Below are positions 42,451-51,932 of a DNA stretch of 58,264 nt, one piece after another. The number at the start of each line of letters is the position of its first letter. The first letter of the stretch is position 1. Position numbers and translations under genes: made by a program. The DNA is from Labilithrix sp. (lineage in GTDB: Bacteria; Myxococcota_A; Polyangia; Polyangiales; Polyangiaceae), in assembly GCA_019637105.1 (NCBI GenBank), contig JAHBWF010000035.1, forward strand, positions 1 to 58,264. The letters run 5' to 3'. Below the pieces are notes generated by a model that worked only from the letters and a program-made list of their open reading frames with translations, was not told the origin of the DNA and ran no database searches.

Positions 42451-44145
42451 TCAGTCGCGCGGCGGCTCGGGCGGGCCTTCGGGCTCGGCGTCGACCTGCG
42501 GCTCGGCGTCCGTCTGCGCCCCGGCCGCAGGCGCGGCGCTCGGCGGCTCGGCGCGCGTCGACGGGACCACCGGCGACAGCGGCAGCGGTCGCGTCGGCGT
42601 CGGCGGCAGGGCCGCGGACACGGGGGAGAGCGGCTGCGGAGGCGTCGGCGTCGACGACAGCGGCAAGGAGGACGACGGCGGCGAGGAGGGCGACGGCGAC
42701 GGCGACAGGGGCTGCGGAGGCGTCGGCGTCGACGACAGCGGCAACGACGGCGGCAAGGAGGGCGAGGACGACGACGGCGGCGAGGAGGGCGACGAGGACG
42801 ACGGCGGCGACGGCGACAGGGGCTGCGGAGGCGTCGGCGTCGACGACAGCGGCAACGACGGCGGCGCGGCAGGCGACGAGGACGACGGCGGCGACAGGGG
42901 CGGCGTCGGCGTCGACGACAGCGGCACCAATGGCGGCGGTGCCGACGCCAGCGGCGCGACGACGAGCGCGCCGCTCGCCGGCGATCCGCGGCGGCGGCGC
43001 GCGAGGACCCACGCGACGGCCGCGCCCGCCGCGACCGCCGGAGCGATCACGAGCGACCAGCCGCTGCCCTCGACGGGGCGCGCGCTCGCCGAGGGCACGG
43101 CCGCGGCCGAGGCGTCGAGATCGGCGGTGACCGGCGGCGACGGCGGCTCCGAGCTCCCGAGGGCGAGCGGCGCCGCCAGCGCGAAATCGTTCGCGGGGAT
43201 GGCGTCGACGCCGGGCATGAGGACGCCGTCCTCGTCGACCGCGATGCGGAAGCCGTTGTCGGCGTTGCGGCTCCCCGGCGGATTGCGATGGCGCGCCGCG
43301 CTCCGTCCTCGCTTCGGGCTGCGGAGCCACGAGCCCCCGCGGAGGACGCGACGCTCCGGCTCGTTCTTGTAGCGCGCGGAGTTCTCCGGATCGACCACGT
43401 CTCCCGGCGTGTAGGGCGCGTAGACGTCGCGGCACCACTCGTAGACGTTGCCGCCCATGTCGAACAGGCCGAACGCGTTCGGCAACTTCTGGCCGACGGG
43501 GTGCGTCGTGCTCGTCGCGTTGGGCTTGAACCAGCCGAGCGCGAGGGCCTCGTCTTCGCGGGTCGCGCCGTACCACGCCGTCGTGGTCCCGGCGCGCGCG
43601 GCGTACTCCCACTCGGCCTCGGTCGGGAGGCGGACGCGGCGACCGCTCTTGCGCGAGGCCCACGCGACGAACGCGGTCGCGTCGTTGAACGTGATGAGCG
43701 CGACGGGATCCTCGTCGCGCTGGCGGAAGCCGGGGTGCCGCCAGGTGAAGTCCTTCCTCTGGACGAGCGCCTTGCCGTCCCAGCCGAACCCGCCGTTGTG
43801 GCCCTTCTCGGCGTCGGTGACGAAGCGCGTCTCGGTGACGAAGCGCGAAAACTGCGCGCGCGTGACCGGGTACTTCCCGAGCCAGAAGGATCTCGAGATC
43901 GTGACGTCGCGCAGCGACTCGTCCGCCTCGTGCCCGGGCTCCGTCGCCGGCGATCCCTGCCGGAACGTCCCCTTCGGGATGCGCCGGAGCTCGACCGACA
44001 CGCCGCCGAGGTCGAGGGAGTCGTCGTCCTCCGACTCGGCGCGCGCCTCCGTCGTCCGACCGAGGAGGACGACGAGCAGCGCGGCGCCGAGCCGGCCGGC
44101 GAACGGCCGGCTCGCCCGGCCGAGGGCTCGACGCTCACGCCGCAT
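42451..44145 (-). CDS. Formylglycine-generating-enzyme-like (SUMF1) protein with Ser/Pro repeat tail
   Basis: 564 residues. Signal peptide (LGAALLVVLLGRTTEARA) then a SUMF1/FGE-type domain (about 50-300): RIPKGTFRQGS, FWLGKYPVTRAQFSRFV, RLPTEAEWEYAARAG, MGGNVYEWCRDVY, RVLRGGSWLRS and NGFRIAVD. In this superfamily some members oxidise Cys in sulfatases, but most bacterial ones are ligand-binding or unknown; the FGE active-site Cys pair is not evident. A membrane helix (VIAPAVAAGAAVAWVLA) near residue 370 is followed by a tail of about 190 residues of tandem LPLSSTPTPPQPLSPSP repeats, placed in the cytoplasm by this topology, which is odd. Confidence 0.82.
   Translation of the reverse strand: MRRERRALGRASRPFAGRLGAALLVVLLGRTTEARAESEDDDSLDLGGVSVELRRIPKGTFRQGSPATEPGHEADESLRDVTISRSFWLGKYPVTRAQFSRFVTETRFVTDAEKGHNGGFGWDGKALVQRKDFTWRHPGFRQRDEDPVALITFNDATAFVAWASRKSGRRVRLPTEAEWEYAARAGTTTAWYGATREDEALALGWFKPNATSTTHPVGQKLPNAFGLFDMGGNVYEWCRDVYAPYTPGDVVDPENSARYKNEPERRVLRGGSWLRSPKRGRSAARHRNPPGSRNADNGFRIAVDEDGVLMPGVDAIPANDFALAAPLALGSSEPPSPPVTADLDASAAAVPSASARPVEGSGWSLVIAPAVAAGAAVAWVLARRRRGSPASGALVVAPLASAPPPLVPLSSTPTPPLSPPSSSSPAAPPSLPLSSTPTPPQPLSPSPPSSSSPSSPPSSSSPSLPPSLPLSSTPTPPQPLSPSPSPSSPPSSSLPLSSTPTPPQPLSPVSAALPPTPTRPLPLSPVVPSTRAEPPSAAPAAGAQTDAEPQVDAEPEGPPEPPRD
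42620..42940. repeat. Degenerate tandem repeats encoding Ser/Pro repeats
   Basis: Four copies of a unit containing GGCGTCGGCGTCGACGACAG, spaced about 83-108 bases, separated by GAC/GGC-rich sequence. On the minus strand they encode the repeats LSSTPTPP in the tail of the SUMF1-like protein. Expect copy-number variation between strains. Confidence 0.75.
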
Positions 44146-44230
44146 GCGCGTCTTCTACACCAGCGGACGCGCCCGCCCAAGCCGGCACGGCGGGCTATGG
44201 GTCGATCCGGAAGCGGCGTATGCTGCGCTC

Positions 44231-44701
44231 ATGAGCAAGGCCAAGAAACTCTCTCTCGAGGACCACGCCGACAAGATCCGCGAGGAGCTCAAGGTCCCGC
44301 GCCAGGAGGAGCTGTTCAAGGCGGCGGTCGAGGCGGGCTACCTCACCGCGCGCGCCGACGGCGGCGTCGACGACACCGAGCGGGCCGTGCTGGTGAAGGC
44401 CGTCGAGCTGCTGAGCCAGGGCCTCGTCCTCGAGTGGGAGACGGAGAGCCTGCTCGACGAGTGCCAGAAGCTCGCGGACGACGAGGGGGTCGACGGACGC
44501 GCCGCGAAGGTCGGAGCCACGCTGAAGGACCTCGGTCAGCCCGAGGCCGGGCTCTTCGTCGCGGCCCTCGTCGCGCGCGCGACCAAGGGCGTCGAGAAGT
44601 CGGAGGCCGAGCTGCTCAAGTCCATCGGCAAGAGCGCCGGGATCGGCACCGACAAGGTCCGCGACATCGTCAAGCGCGCGACCTCGCTCGCCAGCGACTG
44701 A
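44231..44701 (+). CDS. TerB-like helical protein
   Basis: 156 residues, soluble, all-helical. The sequence AGYLTARADGGVDDTERAVL followed by VKAVELLSQ resembles the TerB/tellurite-resistance-like fold, where an acidic Asp-rich helix pair may bind metal. The C-terminal half repeats the pattern (LFVAALVARATKGVEKSEAE then LLKSIGKSAGI). Start ATG 44231 gives MSKAKKLS. Divergent from the SUMF1-like gene by 85 bases. No tellurium-resistance partners nearby, so the function is open. Confidence 0.68.
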   Translation: MSKAKKLSLEDHADKIREELKVPRQEELFKAAVEAGYLTARADGGVDDTERAVLVKAVELLSQGLVLEWETESLLDECQKLADDEGVDGRAAKVGATLKDLGQPEAGLFVAALVARATKGVEKSEAELLKSIGKSAGIGTDKVRDIVKRATSLASD

Positions 44702-44703
44702 GC

Positions 44704-44795
44704 CGCGAGCTCCCGAGCGACGAACCCGCGAGCTCCCGAGCGACGGACCCGCGAGCTCCCGAGCGACGAACCCGCGAGCTCCCGAGCGACGGACC
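44704..44795. repeat. Four-copy 23-bp tandem repeat
   Basis: Four contiguous 23-bp units (44704, 44727, 44750, 44773), core CGCGAGCTCCCGAGCGACG. Units differ only at one base (GAACC or GGACC), alternating, so the array is really two copies of a 46-bp unit. It lies just after the stop of the TerB-like gene, between convergent genes. No spacers, so not CRISPR. Confidence 0.9.
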
Positions 44796-44847
44796 CGACA
44801 GACCGATCGCTCCGGCCGGCGGGCTCGCTCGGGGGACGGTCTCTCGC

Positions 44848-45675
44848 TCAGAAAGAGGCGCCGAGACCGCTCGCGCCGAAGACGAGCCGCGGGCGGATCG
44901 ACGCCGCGGCCCTGCTCTCTCCCGCGAAGTAGGTGACGGCCGCAGCGCCGAGGGCGAGGATCCCGAAGCCGGCGAGGACGTCTCCCGCGAGGAAGAAGGG
45001 TCGGACGTCGTCGATCTGCTCGCGGGAGCAGCCCGGCTTGCAGTCGTCGAGATCGGCTCGCTTCGAGGCGCCGACGAGCCCGACCGCCGCGCCGGCGACG
45101 ACCAGGCCCGCGCCGACGCTCCCGATGACCAGCGTGACCGTCGGGACGCGCCCCATCGGGGTCGTCACGCCCGTCTTGCCGCAGGTCGCCTCGGCGCTCG
45201 CGAAGTCGACGTCGATGTCCCGGCGCTCGCCCGCCGCGAAGTTGATCGTCTGGGACTTCGTCTGTCCGCTCGCCGGATCGGTCACCTTCACGACGTGCAC
45301 CCCGGGATCGACCAGGAGCGCGTCGGCGCGAGGGTCCTTCCGCGACACGCCGTCGACCTCGAGCCGCGCGTCCGTACGCGCGCAGCCGTCGCCGCCGCGA
45401 ACGCGGACGACGAGGCTCGGCAGCTTCGGGCGGAGCGCCGTCACCCACTTGGCGCACTCGTCCTTGAGCAGCGCCGGGCACGACGCCCTCGCGCAGCGCT
45501 CCGCCGACGCGAGGGCGCCGATGAGCTCGGACCTCTGCTGCTGCCGCTGCGTCTGCTCGTAGGCCGCCGCGCACTCGCGGGTCTCGTCGCCGCGGCCGTC
45601 CGCGCGCGCGACGCCGGACGCCGCCGCGAGCGGCAGGACGACCGCGAGACCGAGCGCAGGCGCGCGGAGCGACAT
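44848..45675 (-). CDS. PEGA-like exported membrane protein
   Basis: 275 residues. Signal peptide (ALGLAVVLPLAAASGVARA). A helical Cys-containing segment follows (ECAAAYEQTQRQQQRSELI, AERCARASCPALLKDECAKW). A beta domain comes next (LVVRVRGGDGCARTDARLEV, VDPGVHVVKVTDPASGQTKS, QTINFAAGERRDIDVDF) that resembles PEGA domains. Two C-terminal membrane helices follow (VTLVIGSVGAGLVVAGAAVG and AGDVLAGFGILALGAAAVTY) with CKPGCSREQ between. This layout is common in myxobacterial genes beside Ser/Thr kinases. Start ATG 45675; 50 bases after the lipoprotein gene upstream, so likely in the same operon as the kinase at 46433-47913. Confidence 0.68.
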   Translation of the reverse strand: MSLRAPALGLAVVLPLAAASGVARADGRGDETRECAAAYEQTQRQQQRSELIGALASAERCARASCPALLKDECAKWVTALRPKLPSLVVRVRGGDGCARTDARLEVDGVSRKDPRADALLVDPGVHVVKVTDPASGQTKSQTINFAAGERRDIDVDFASAEATCGKTGVTTPMGRVPTVTLVIGSVGAGLVVAGAAVGLVGASKRADLDDCKPGCSREQIDDVRPFFLAGDVLAGFGILALGAAAVTYFAGESRAAASIRPRLVFGASGLGASF

Positions 45676-45725
45676 GATCGCCCGGGAGGATACACGAGCG
45701 CGACGGTTCATCGCTCGAGGCAGGT

Positions 45726-46432
45726 TCATTGCTCGAAGCAGTAGAGGCGGGCCTCCTGGCTGCACGAGCTCAGGCACTCGTCGGTCCAGCGGCCGTCCTG
45801 GACGCTCGACGACGATCCGAGGCGGCCGACCGCCTCGACCGACGTCCACCCGTTGCAGCTCGAGGTGCCCCTGGCGCTCCCGTCCGGCCGCGTGTTCGAC
45901 CACACGAGCCCGACGCCGGCGCAGGACGGCCCCGAGCCGTCGTCGTTCACGCTCGTCCGCAGCTCGGTGAGCTGGATCGGGACGCGCGGGCCGGACTCGG
46001 CGAGCTCGGCGAAGCCCTCGGCGACGAGCCTACCGTCGGCGAGGACGATGGGAGGTCCGGCGTCGGCGCCGAACCGCGCGAACCGCGCGGAGGGCGACGC
46101 GTTCGCGTCGCTGAGCCACGCCTTGAACGTCCTCTCGACGTACCCCGCGCGCTCGGCGCTCTCTTGGCACCGCTCGTCCGCGCCGTCGAGGCCGCCGAAC
46201 GCCCCGTTGAAGCGCCCGGAGGTGACGAACACCACCTTGGCGGAGCCGCCGGCGTCGACCGGCGCGTCGGCGCGCGCCTCCGGGGCGGACGCGTCGCCGG
46301 CGTCGAGGGCGGCGTCCTCCTCCACGTCGACCGCGGGCGGGCCGTAGCCGTCGAGCCCGAAGAGCGCGAAGCAGCCGGCCGTCGACGCGCCGAAGAGGGT
46401 CGCGGACACGACGACGGCGCGGGCGGACTTCC

Positions 46433-46436
<4 letters not shown>
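45726..46436 (-). CDS. DUF1554/endostatin-like lipoprotein
   Basis: 236 residues from the GTG at 46436, which overlaps the TGA of the kinase gene (GTGA); a TTG at 46445 is a poorer alternative. Lipobox TAGC, Cys22. An Asp/Ala-rich linker leads to a domain typical of DUF1554/endostatin-like surface proteins: VVFVTSGRFNGAFGGLDGAD then ERCQESAERAG, TFKAWLSDANASP, IQLTELRTSV, SSCNGWTSVEAVG and the C-terminal CSQEARLYCFEQ. Family members are secreted, for example in Leptospira and myxobacteria, with roles in binding inferred only. Translational coupling with the kinase is visible. Confidence 0.75.
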
Positions 46437-47913
<1,477 letters not shown>

Positions 47914-48029
47914 CCGTCGAGTCTAACGCCGACCGCGGAAGCTCCGCCATCGTCCGACGACGCTCGGAGTTCTGAAATCGCTCGGCCGCGCCAGCTCCGA
48001 CCGGCCGAGCCCGACGCCCGCGGTCTCGG

Positions 48030-48953
48030 TCACCGGCGCGGGCGCGGGCCCGGTTTCCCCTCGCCCTTCCCCTTCTTCTTCGCGTCGTCCTCGCGCTTCG
48101 GCGTCTCGGTGTGACCGCTCCCGGGCGACGCCTCGAGGATGATCTCGACGCGGCGGTTGTTCGCGCGCCCCTCGGAGGTCGCGTTGTCCGCGACGGGCTG
48201 CGACTCGCCCATCCCCTCGCTGCGGATGCGCTCGTCCGCGATCCCCTCGGTCACGAGGTAGGTGCGGACGGCGTCCGCGCGCGCCTCGCTCAGCTTCTCG
48301 TTCGCCTCGTCGCTCCCCTGCGCGTCGGTGTGGCCGACGACGAGCAGGCTCCGCGGATCGTCCTTGAGCGCCTCGGCGACCTCCTTGAGGCGCTCCTTCG
48401 CGGCGGGGAGCAGCTCGTTCTTGCCGCTCGCGAAGAGCACGCTCCCCGAGATCGTGAGGATCAGCCCCTTGTCGGACCGCTGCGCCTGGACCCCCTCGAT
48501 CCGGATGACCTTCTCCTCCGCGGCCTGGCGCGCCTGCCGCTGCGCCTCGGCCTCCTGCTGCGCGATCGTGAGCGCTCCCTTCGCGCGCTCGAGCTCCTCG
48601 CGGGTCAGCGCGGCCTGCGCCTCGCGGAACTGCTGGAACTCCGCGATCGCCACGCGCTTCGACTCGACGGCGCGCGCGGTCTCGGCCTTCGCCTGCACCG
48701 CGATCGACTTTCGATGCGCGATGTAGGCGAGGTTCTTCGCCTCCTCGACGTCGCCGCGCTGGAAGGCGCGCTCGGCGGCGTCCAGCGCGCGACGCGCCTC
48801 GAAGAGATCGGCCGTCACCAGCGGCGCCGCGGGGCTCATCATCGCCTGCTGGTAGGCGACGCGGGCGTCGAGGAGCTGGTTGGGCGGACGCGTCGACGCG
48901 CAGCCCGCCGCGAGGGTCGTCATCGTGACCAGTGCAACGAGCGTGCGCTTCAT
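48030..48953 (-). CDS. OmpA-family lipoprotein with DUF4398-like N-terminus
   Basis: 307 residues. Lipobox LAAGC, Cys18. A long helical N-terminal half (LLDARVAYQQAMMSPAAPLV, ARRALDAAERAFQRGDVEEA then KNLAYIAHRKS, QQEAEAQRQARQAAEE) is related to the DUF4398 protein next to it. The C-terminal OmpA domain holds SGSVLFASGKNELLPAAKER, VVGHTDAQGSDEANEKLSEA then RADAVRTYLV, and SEGRANNRRVEI with the peptidoglycan-binding Asp and Arg. So it is an outer-membrane lipoprotein tied to peptidoglycan. Start overlaps the stop of the upstream gene (ATGA). Confidence 0.9.
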   Translation of the reverse strand: MKRTLVALVTMTTLAAGCASTRPPNQLLDARVAYQQAMMSPAAPLVTADLFEARRALDAAERAFQRGDVEEAKNLAYIAHRKSIAVQAKAETARAVESKRVAIAEFQQFREAQAALTREELERAKGALTIAQQEAEAQRQARQAAEEKVIRIEGVQAQRSDKGLILTISGSVLFASGKNELLPAAKERLKEVAEALKDDPRSLLVVGHTDAQGSDEANEKLSEARADAVRTYLVTEGIADERIRSEGMGESQPVADNATSEGRANNRRVEIILEASPGSGHTETPKREDDAKKKGKGEGKPGPRPRR

Positions 48954-49327
48954 GATCCCGATCCCTCCTTCTGCTGCTGCACGAGCGACATCGCCTGGCG
49001 GATGGCCTCGATGGTCTGCCGCGCGTCCGTCTTGGCGACCTCGGCGTGCGCCAGGTAGAGCGCGGCCTCGGCGTCCGCCTCCGCGCGCATCAGCACCCAG
49101 CGCGCGTCTCCGTTCTCTCCCTCGACGAGGAGCCGCTTGCCGTAGCTCAGCTGATCCTTCGCGAGCTGCAGGTGCTGCATGGCCTTGGGATCGAGCGCCG
49201 TCGTCGGCATCGCCTCGGCGCTCCTCACCGTCTGCTGAGCCCGCGTCAGCGCGTCGGCGGGAACCGGAGTCGTCGCGCCGCAGCCGGCGAGCACGACCGC
49301 GGCGACCGCGATCATCGTCGTCTTCAT
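48950..49327 (-). CDS. DUF4398 lipoprotein
   Basis: 125 residues, all helical after the lipobox VLAGC (Cys16). DUF4398-type pattern: LTRAQQTVRSAEAMPTTAL, KAMQHLQLAKDQLSYGKRL and DARWVLMRAEADAEAALYLA. Often found with OmpA-like partners; here it is coupled by a 4-base overlap to the OmpA-family gene whose N-terminal half repeats the same fold. The two may form a complex at the outer membrane (inference). Confidence 0.85.
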   Translation of the reverse strand: MKTTMIAVAAVVLAGCGATTPVPADALTRAQQTVRSAEAMPTTALDPKAMQHLQLAKDQLSYGKRLLVEGENGDARWVLMRAEADAEAALYLAHAEVAKTDARQTIEAIRQAMSLVQQQKEGSGS

Positions 49328-49339
49328 GAGTGAACCTCC

Positions 49340-50005
49340 TCAGAACAGCCCGACCGCGCCGACACCTGCAGATCCCCTGCCGAATGAGGTTCCCGTCAGC
49401 TGCACCTTCACGCCGCCGGCCTGGAGGGTCGCGGCGGGGACGTGCTCCGGGACGAGCAGCGACAGCACGGTGATGACGACGCCCGCGCCCTGCGCGACGC
49501 CGCTGCCCGCGATGAGCGCCGTGTCGAGCGGCGTGTTCTTGCTGTTGGCGAGGTGCATCCACGGCCCGGCGACCGGGATGTAGATCGACTGGTCGCCGTT
49601 CTCGTCGCGGATGTTGCGCATCGAGGCGGCGGTCGCCGTCGCCGCGTACGATCCGATCAGCATCGTGCTGCCCGTGTAGAGGAGCGGGCGGTTCGGGCGG
49701 TACGACTGCGTGACGGTGATCGTCTCCCGCGTCGGAGGCGGCGTCGCCGGCGTCGGCAGCGCGGTCACCTCGGCCGAGGTGATCGTGGTCGTCGCCGTCG
49801 GGCACGGCTCCGCGCGCGTCGGAGGCCCCGACTCCGGGGGTGAGGCGTCCACGCTCGGCGGAGCTTGTTCGATCGGAGCCGCCGCCGGCGTCGCCGCTCC
49901 AGGCTCGAGCGGCGGCGGCTCGCCCTCCGTCGGCTCCTGAGCCAGGGCGACCGTGGTCGTCGTGACCACGGCGAGTGTCGTGAGAACGAGCGCTGCCTTC
50001 TTCAT
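49340..50005 (-). CDS. Small exported protein with Pro-rich linker
   Basis: 221 residues from ATG 50005, with GGAGG seven bases upstream; ATG 50011 is two codons earlier. Signal peptide MKKAALVLTTLAVVTTTTVA then LAQEP. A Pro/Thr/Ala linker (about 25-95) is followed by two hydrophobic stretches (LLYTGSTMLIGSYAATATAA and TALIAGSGVAQGAGVVITVL then SLL) and a short beta tail (GGVKVQLTGTSFGRGSAGVG). No family recognised. Its stop lies 12 bases before the DUF4398 gene, so the three genes form an operon. Confidence 0.65.
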   Translation of the reverse strand: MKKAALVLTTLAVVTTTTVALAQEPTEGEPPPLEPGAATPAAAPIEQAPPSVDASPPESGPPTRAEPCPTATTTITSAEVTALPTPATPPPTRETITVTQSYRPNRPLLYTGSTMLIGSYAATATAASMRNIRDENGDQSIYIPVAGPWMHLANSKNTPLDTALIAGSGVAQGAGVVITVLSLLVPEHVPAATLQAGGVKVQLTGTSFGRGSAGVGAVGLF

Positions 50006-50011
50006 GACCAT

Positions 50012-50336
50012 GCCTCCGGGGCCTTCGGCCTCCGAACGAAGAGGACCGACGCGACGCGGACGCCGTCGTTCAAGCGGGATGCCGTCGCCACGTTCGCGTC
50101 GCGCGAGGCCGCAGGGCTCGGCGCCGGTGTCCGTTCACGACCGAAGCGCGCGCCGAGGTCGCCGGCGCCCTGCGTCCCGAGCGCGCGCGGGCGGCGCGAT
50201 TACGTCACGCCGGGGCAGCCGCGTGGGCGCCCGCGCGCGAGCGCCCCGCGCCGAGCGAGAGGAGGCGTACCGGCGACGCTGGGGCGCGCGGGCCCAGCGA
50301 CCGAAGCTCGGCTCAGCTACGCGCGCGCCACGACGC
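50012..50336. other. Intergenic region, no gene seen
   Basis: 325 bases between the end of the GH5 gene and the start of the operon at 50005, all minus strand. It should hold the promoter of the small exported protein gene. A possible GC-rich stem can be formed at several places but none has a T-run; nothing else recognised. Confidence 0.4.
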
Positions 50337-51542
50337 TCAAAGCGTCGACTTGGTCGCCGCGAGGTGAGGATCGAGCAGCTTCATCTGCGGCTTGTCCTGG
50401 CCGCCCTCCGGGTGGAGCGAGAACGGGTAGCCCTTGCGCCAGGCCGGACCGGCGGCCCACCAGAGCCAGCCGACGAGCACGTCGCTCGCCTCCATCATCG
50501 ACGCCAACATGTCGTCGATCGCGGCGTTGCACGTCGGGTTGTCGCCGCCCGCGAACTCGCCGACGAACCCTCGCTTGCCCGTCGCGCGGAGCCAGCCGAT
50601 GAAGCCGGCGAGGCGCTCGCGGCCGATCGTCTTGCTGATGCACTGGTCGGATTTCCCGCCCGAGTCCTGGTCGAGGTACTGGTGCACCTCGAAGAGCAGG
50701 TTGTCGGCGGGGTCGACGATGTCGAGCATCGCCTGCGCGTTGGGCGTGCCGTAGTAGCTGCTCGCCCAGCTGTGAGCCCCCGTCCAGCCGTTGCCCGGCA
50801 CGTGGATGACGTTCCCCGCGCCCGCCGCGCGGACGGCGGCGATCGCGGCGTTCGCGCTGACGACCCACTGCTCGGTGGGCATGTTGTTCGGCTCGTTGAC
50901 GAGGTTGAACATGACGCGAGGGTTGTCGGCGTAGAGGAGCGCGAGGCGGCGCCACAGATCGGCGAACGCCGCGGCGGGCACGTCGGCCGAACCGACGAGC
51001 ACCCCGTAGTAGCGCGCGAAGTTGTGCGGGTTGAGGACCACCCGCGCGCCCTTCGAGGTCGCGTAGCCCACGAGCGCGTCGAGCTTCGCGAGGTACGAGG
51101 CCGTGAGCTCGCCGTAGGCCGACGGCTGGAGCCGCTCCCACTTGAAGCCGACGCGGAACGTGTTCATCCCCTTCGCGAGGAAGTAGTCGACCTCGGCGCT
51201 CGTCGGCCACTTGTAGTCCCTGCCCTCCGAGCCGGGGATCACGTCCCCGAACTCCGCGCCGGCGAGGTTGACGCCGCGGTAAGGCACGGGGATGGCCTCC
51301 GGCTCGCTCGAGGGGGGCCGCGACGGCGGGGCCGACGAGGGATCGCCCTCTCTGCCGAGGTCGACGTGGCCGGCGCGCGGCGGCACCGTCCTGTCGTCGG
51401 GGAGCTCGGCGCCCGTCGTCGACGCGCGGCTGTCCGGGGGCGCGTCGGAGGCGCCGCCCAGCGGGCCGCCGCAGGCGACGGCGAGAAGGAGGGCGGCCAG
51501 CGCGCAGCCGCGCGCGGTGTCGAGTGCTCGTGAAGCGGACAT
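50337..51542 (-). CDS. Glycoside hydrolase family 5 (cellulase-like) lipoprotein
   Basis: 401 residues. Lipobox AVAC, Cys24, then a Pro/Ser/Asp linker (about 30-90). The catalytic TIM barrel resembles GH5 endoglucanases: YRGVNLAGAEFGDVIPG, NTFRVGFKWERLQP, VVLNPHNFARYYG, FNLVNEPNNMPTEQ with the acid/base Glu near residue 217, LLFEVHQYLDQDSGG and GFVGEFAGGDNPTC with the nucleophile Glu near residue 328. Both catalytic residues are present. It would cleave beta-1,4-glucans outside the cell. Substrate not determined from sequence. Divergent from the lipoprotein gene at 51933. Confidence 0.9.
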   Translation of the reverse strand: MSASRALDTARGCALAALLLAVACGGPLGGASDAPPDSRASTTGAELPDDRTVPPRAGHVDLGREGDPSSAPPSRPPSSEPEAIPVPYRGVNLAGAEFGDVIPGSEGRDYKWPTSAEVDYFLAKGMNTFRVGFKWERLQPSAYGELTASYLAKLDALVGYATSKGARVVLNPHNFARYYGVLVGSADVPAAAFADLWRRLALLYADNPRVMFNLVNEPNNMPTEQWVVSANAAIAAVRAAGAGNVIHVPGNGWTGAHSWASSYYGTPNAQAMLDIVDPADNLLFEVHQYLDQDSGGKSDQCISKTIGRERLAGFIGWLRATGKRGFVGEFAGGDNPTCNAAIDDMLASMMEASDVLVGWLWWAAGPAWRKGYPFSLHPEGGQDKPQMKLLDPHLAATKSTL

Positions 51543-51932
51543 CGGAGTCCTCGTCGATGGGGTGAATCACACGACGACGAGGGCGCCGAACGCACCTCTC
51601 CTGCTCCGCGCAAGCAGCGCGGCGGCTCGTCAATCGCGTGCGCGACTCTATTTGCCCGGCGCCGCTTCCACAAAGCGCGACCAAGAAAATAGGGAGGAGC
51701 CGGGAGCACATGTTGGCAATGTGCCTCGACCGCGCGGACGCCCTACGTTCACGCGTCGATCGGATGAGCCTCGAGCGTGGGCCGCGCGCAAGAACGCCTC
51801 GCTGCGGCCGCGATCGCTCGCGCTGCGCGCCGCTCGAGCTTCGACGCGGCGGAGCCCGCGCGACGTCCGGTCGAGCCGCGCGGGCTCCACGAGGAGAGGA
51901 CGGCGTCCGACGAGAAGGCGTACCATCGAGGG
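51543..51932. other. Divergent intergenic region
   Basis: 390 bases between the GH5 gene (minus) and the lipoprotein gene (plus); presumably two promoters. An AT-richer patch near 51640-51730 and the perfect inverted repeat at 51851-51888 (listed separately) are the only distinctive parts. No gene seen. Confidence 0.45.
51851..51888. promoter_or_regulatory. Perfect 12-bp inverted repeat in leader region
   Basis: GGAGCCCGCGCG at 51851-51862 and its exact reverse complement at 51877-51888, with a 14-nt loop. It lies 44 bases before the ATG at 51933, so it could be an operator or a leader hairpin. Reverse complementarity is exact; function is inferred. Confidence 0.5.

Noticed and set aside
44704-44795. 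Possible CRISPR array
   Set aside because: The repeats are directly adjacent without spacers and no cas genes are nearby.
46030-46432. Kinase C-terminus as Arg-rich extension
   Set aside because: It results from the frame after the poly-G tract and overlaps the DUF1554-like lipoprotein; the alternative frame gives the typical kinase ending and a stop at 46433.
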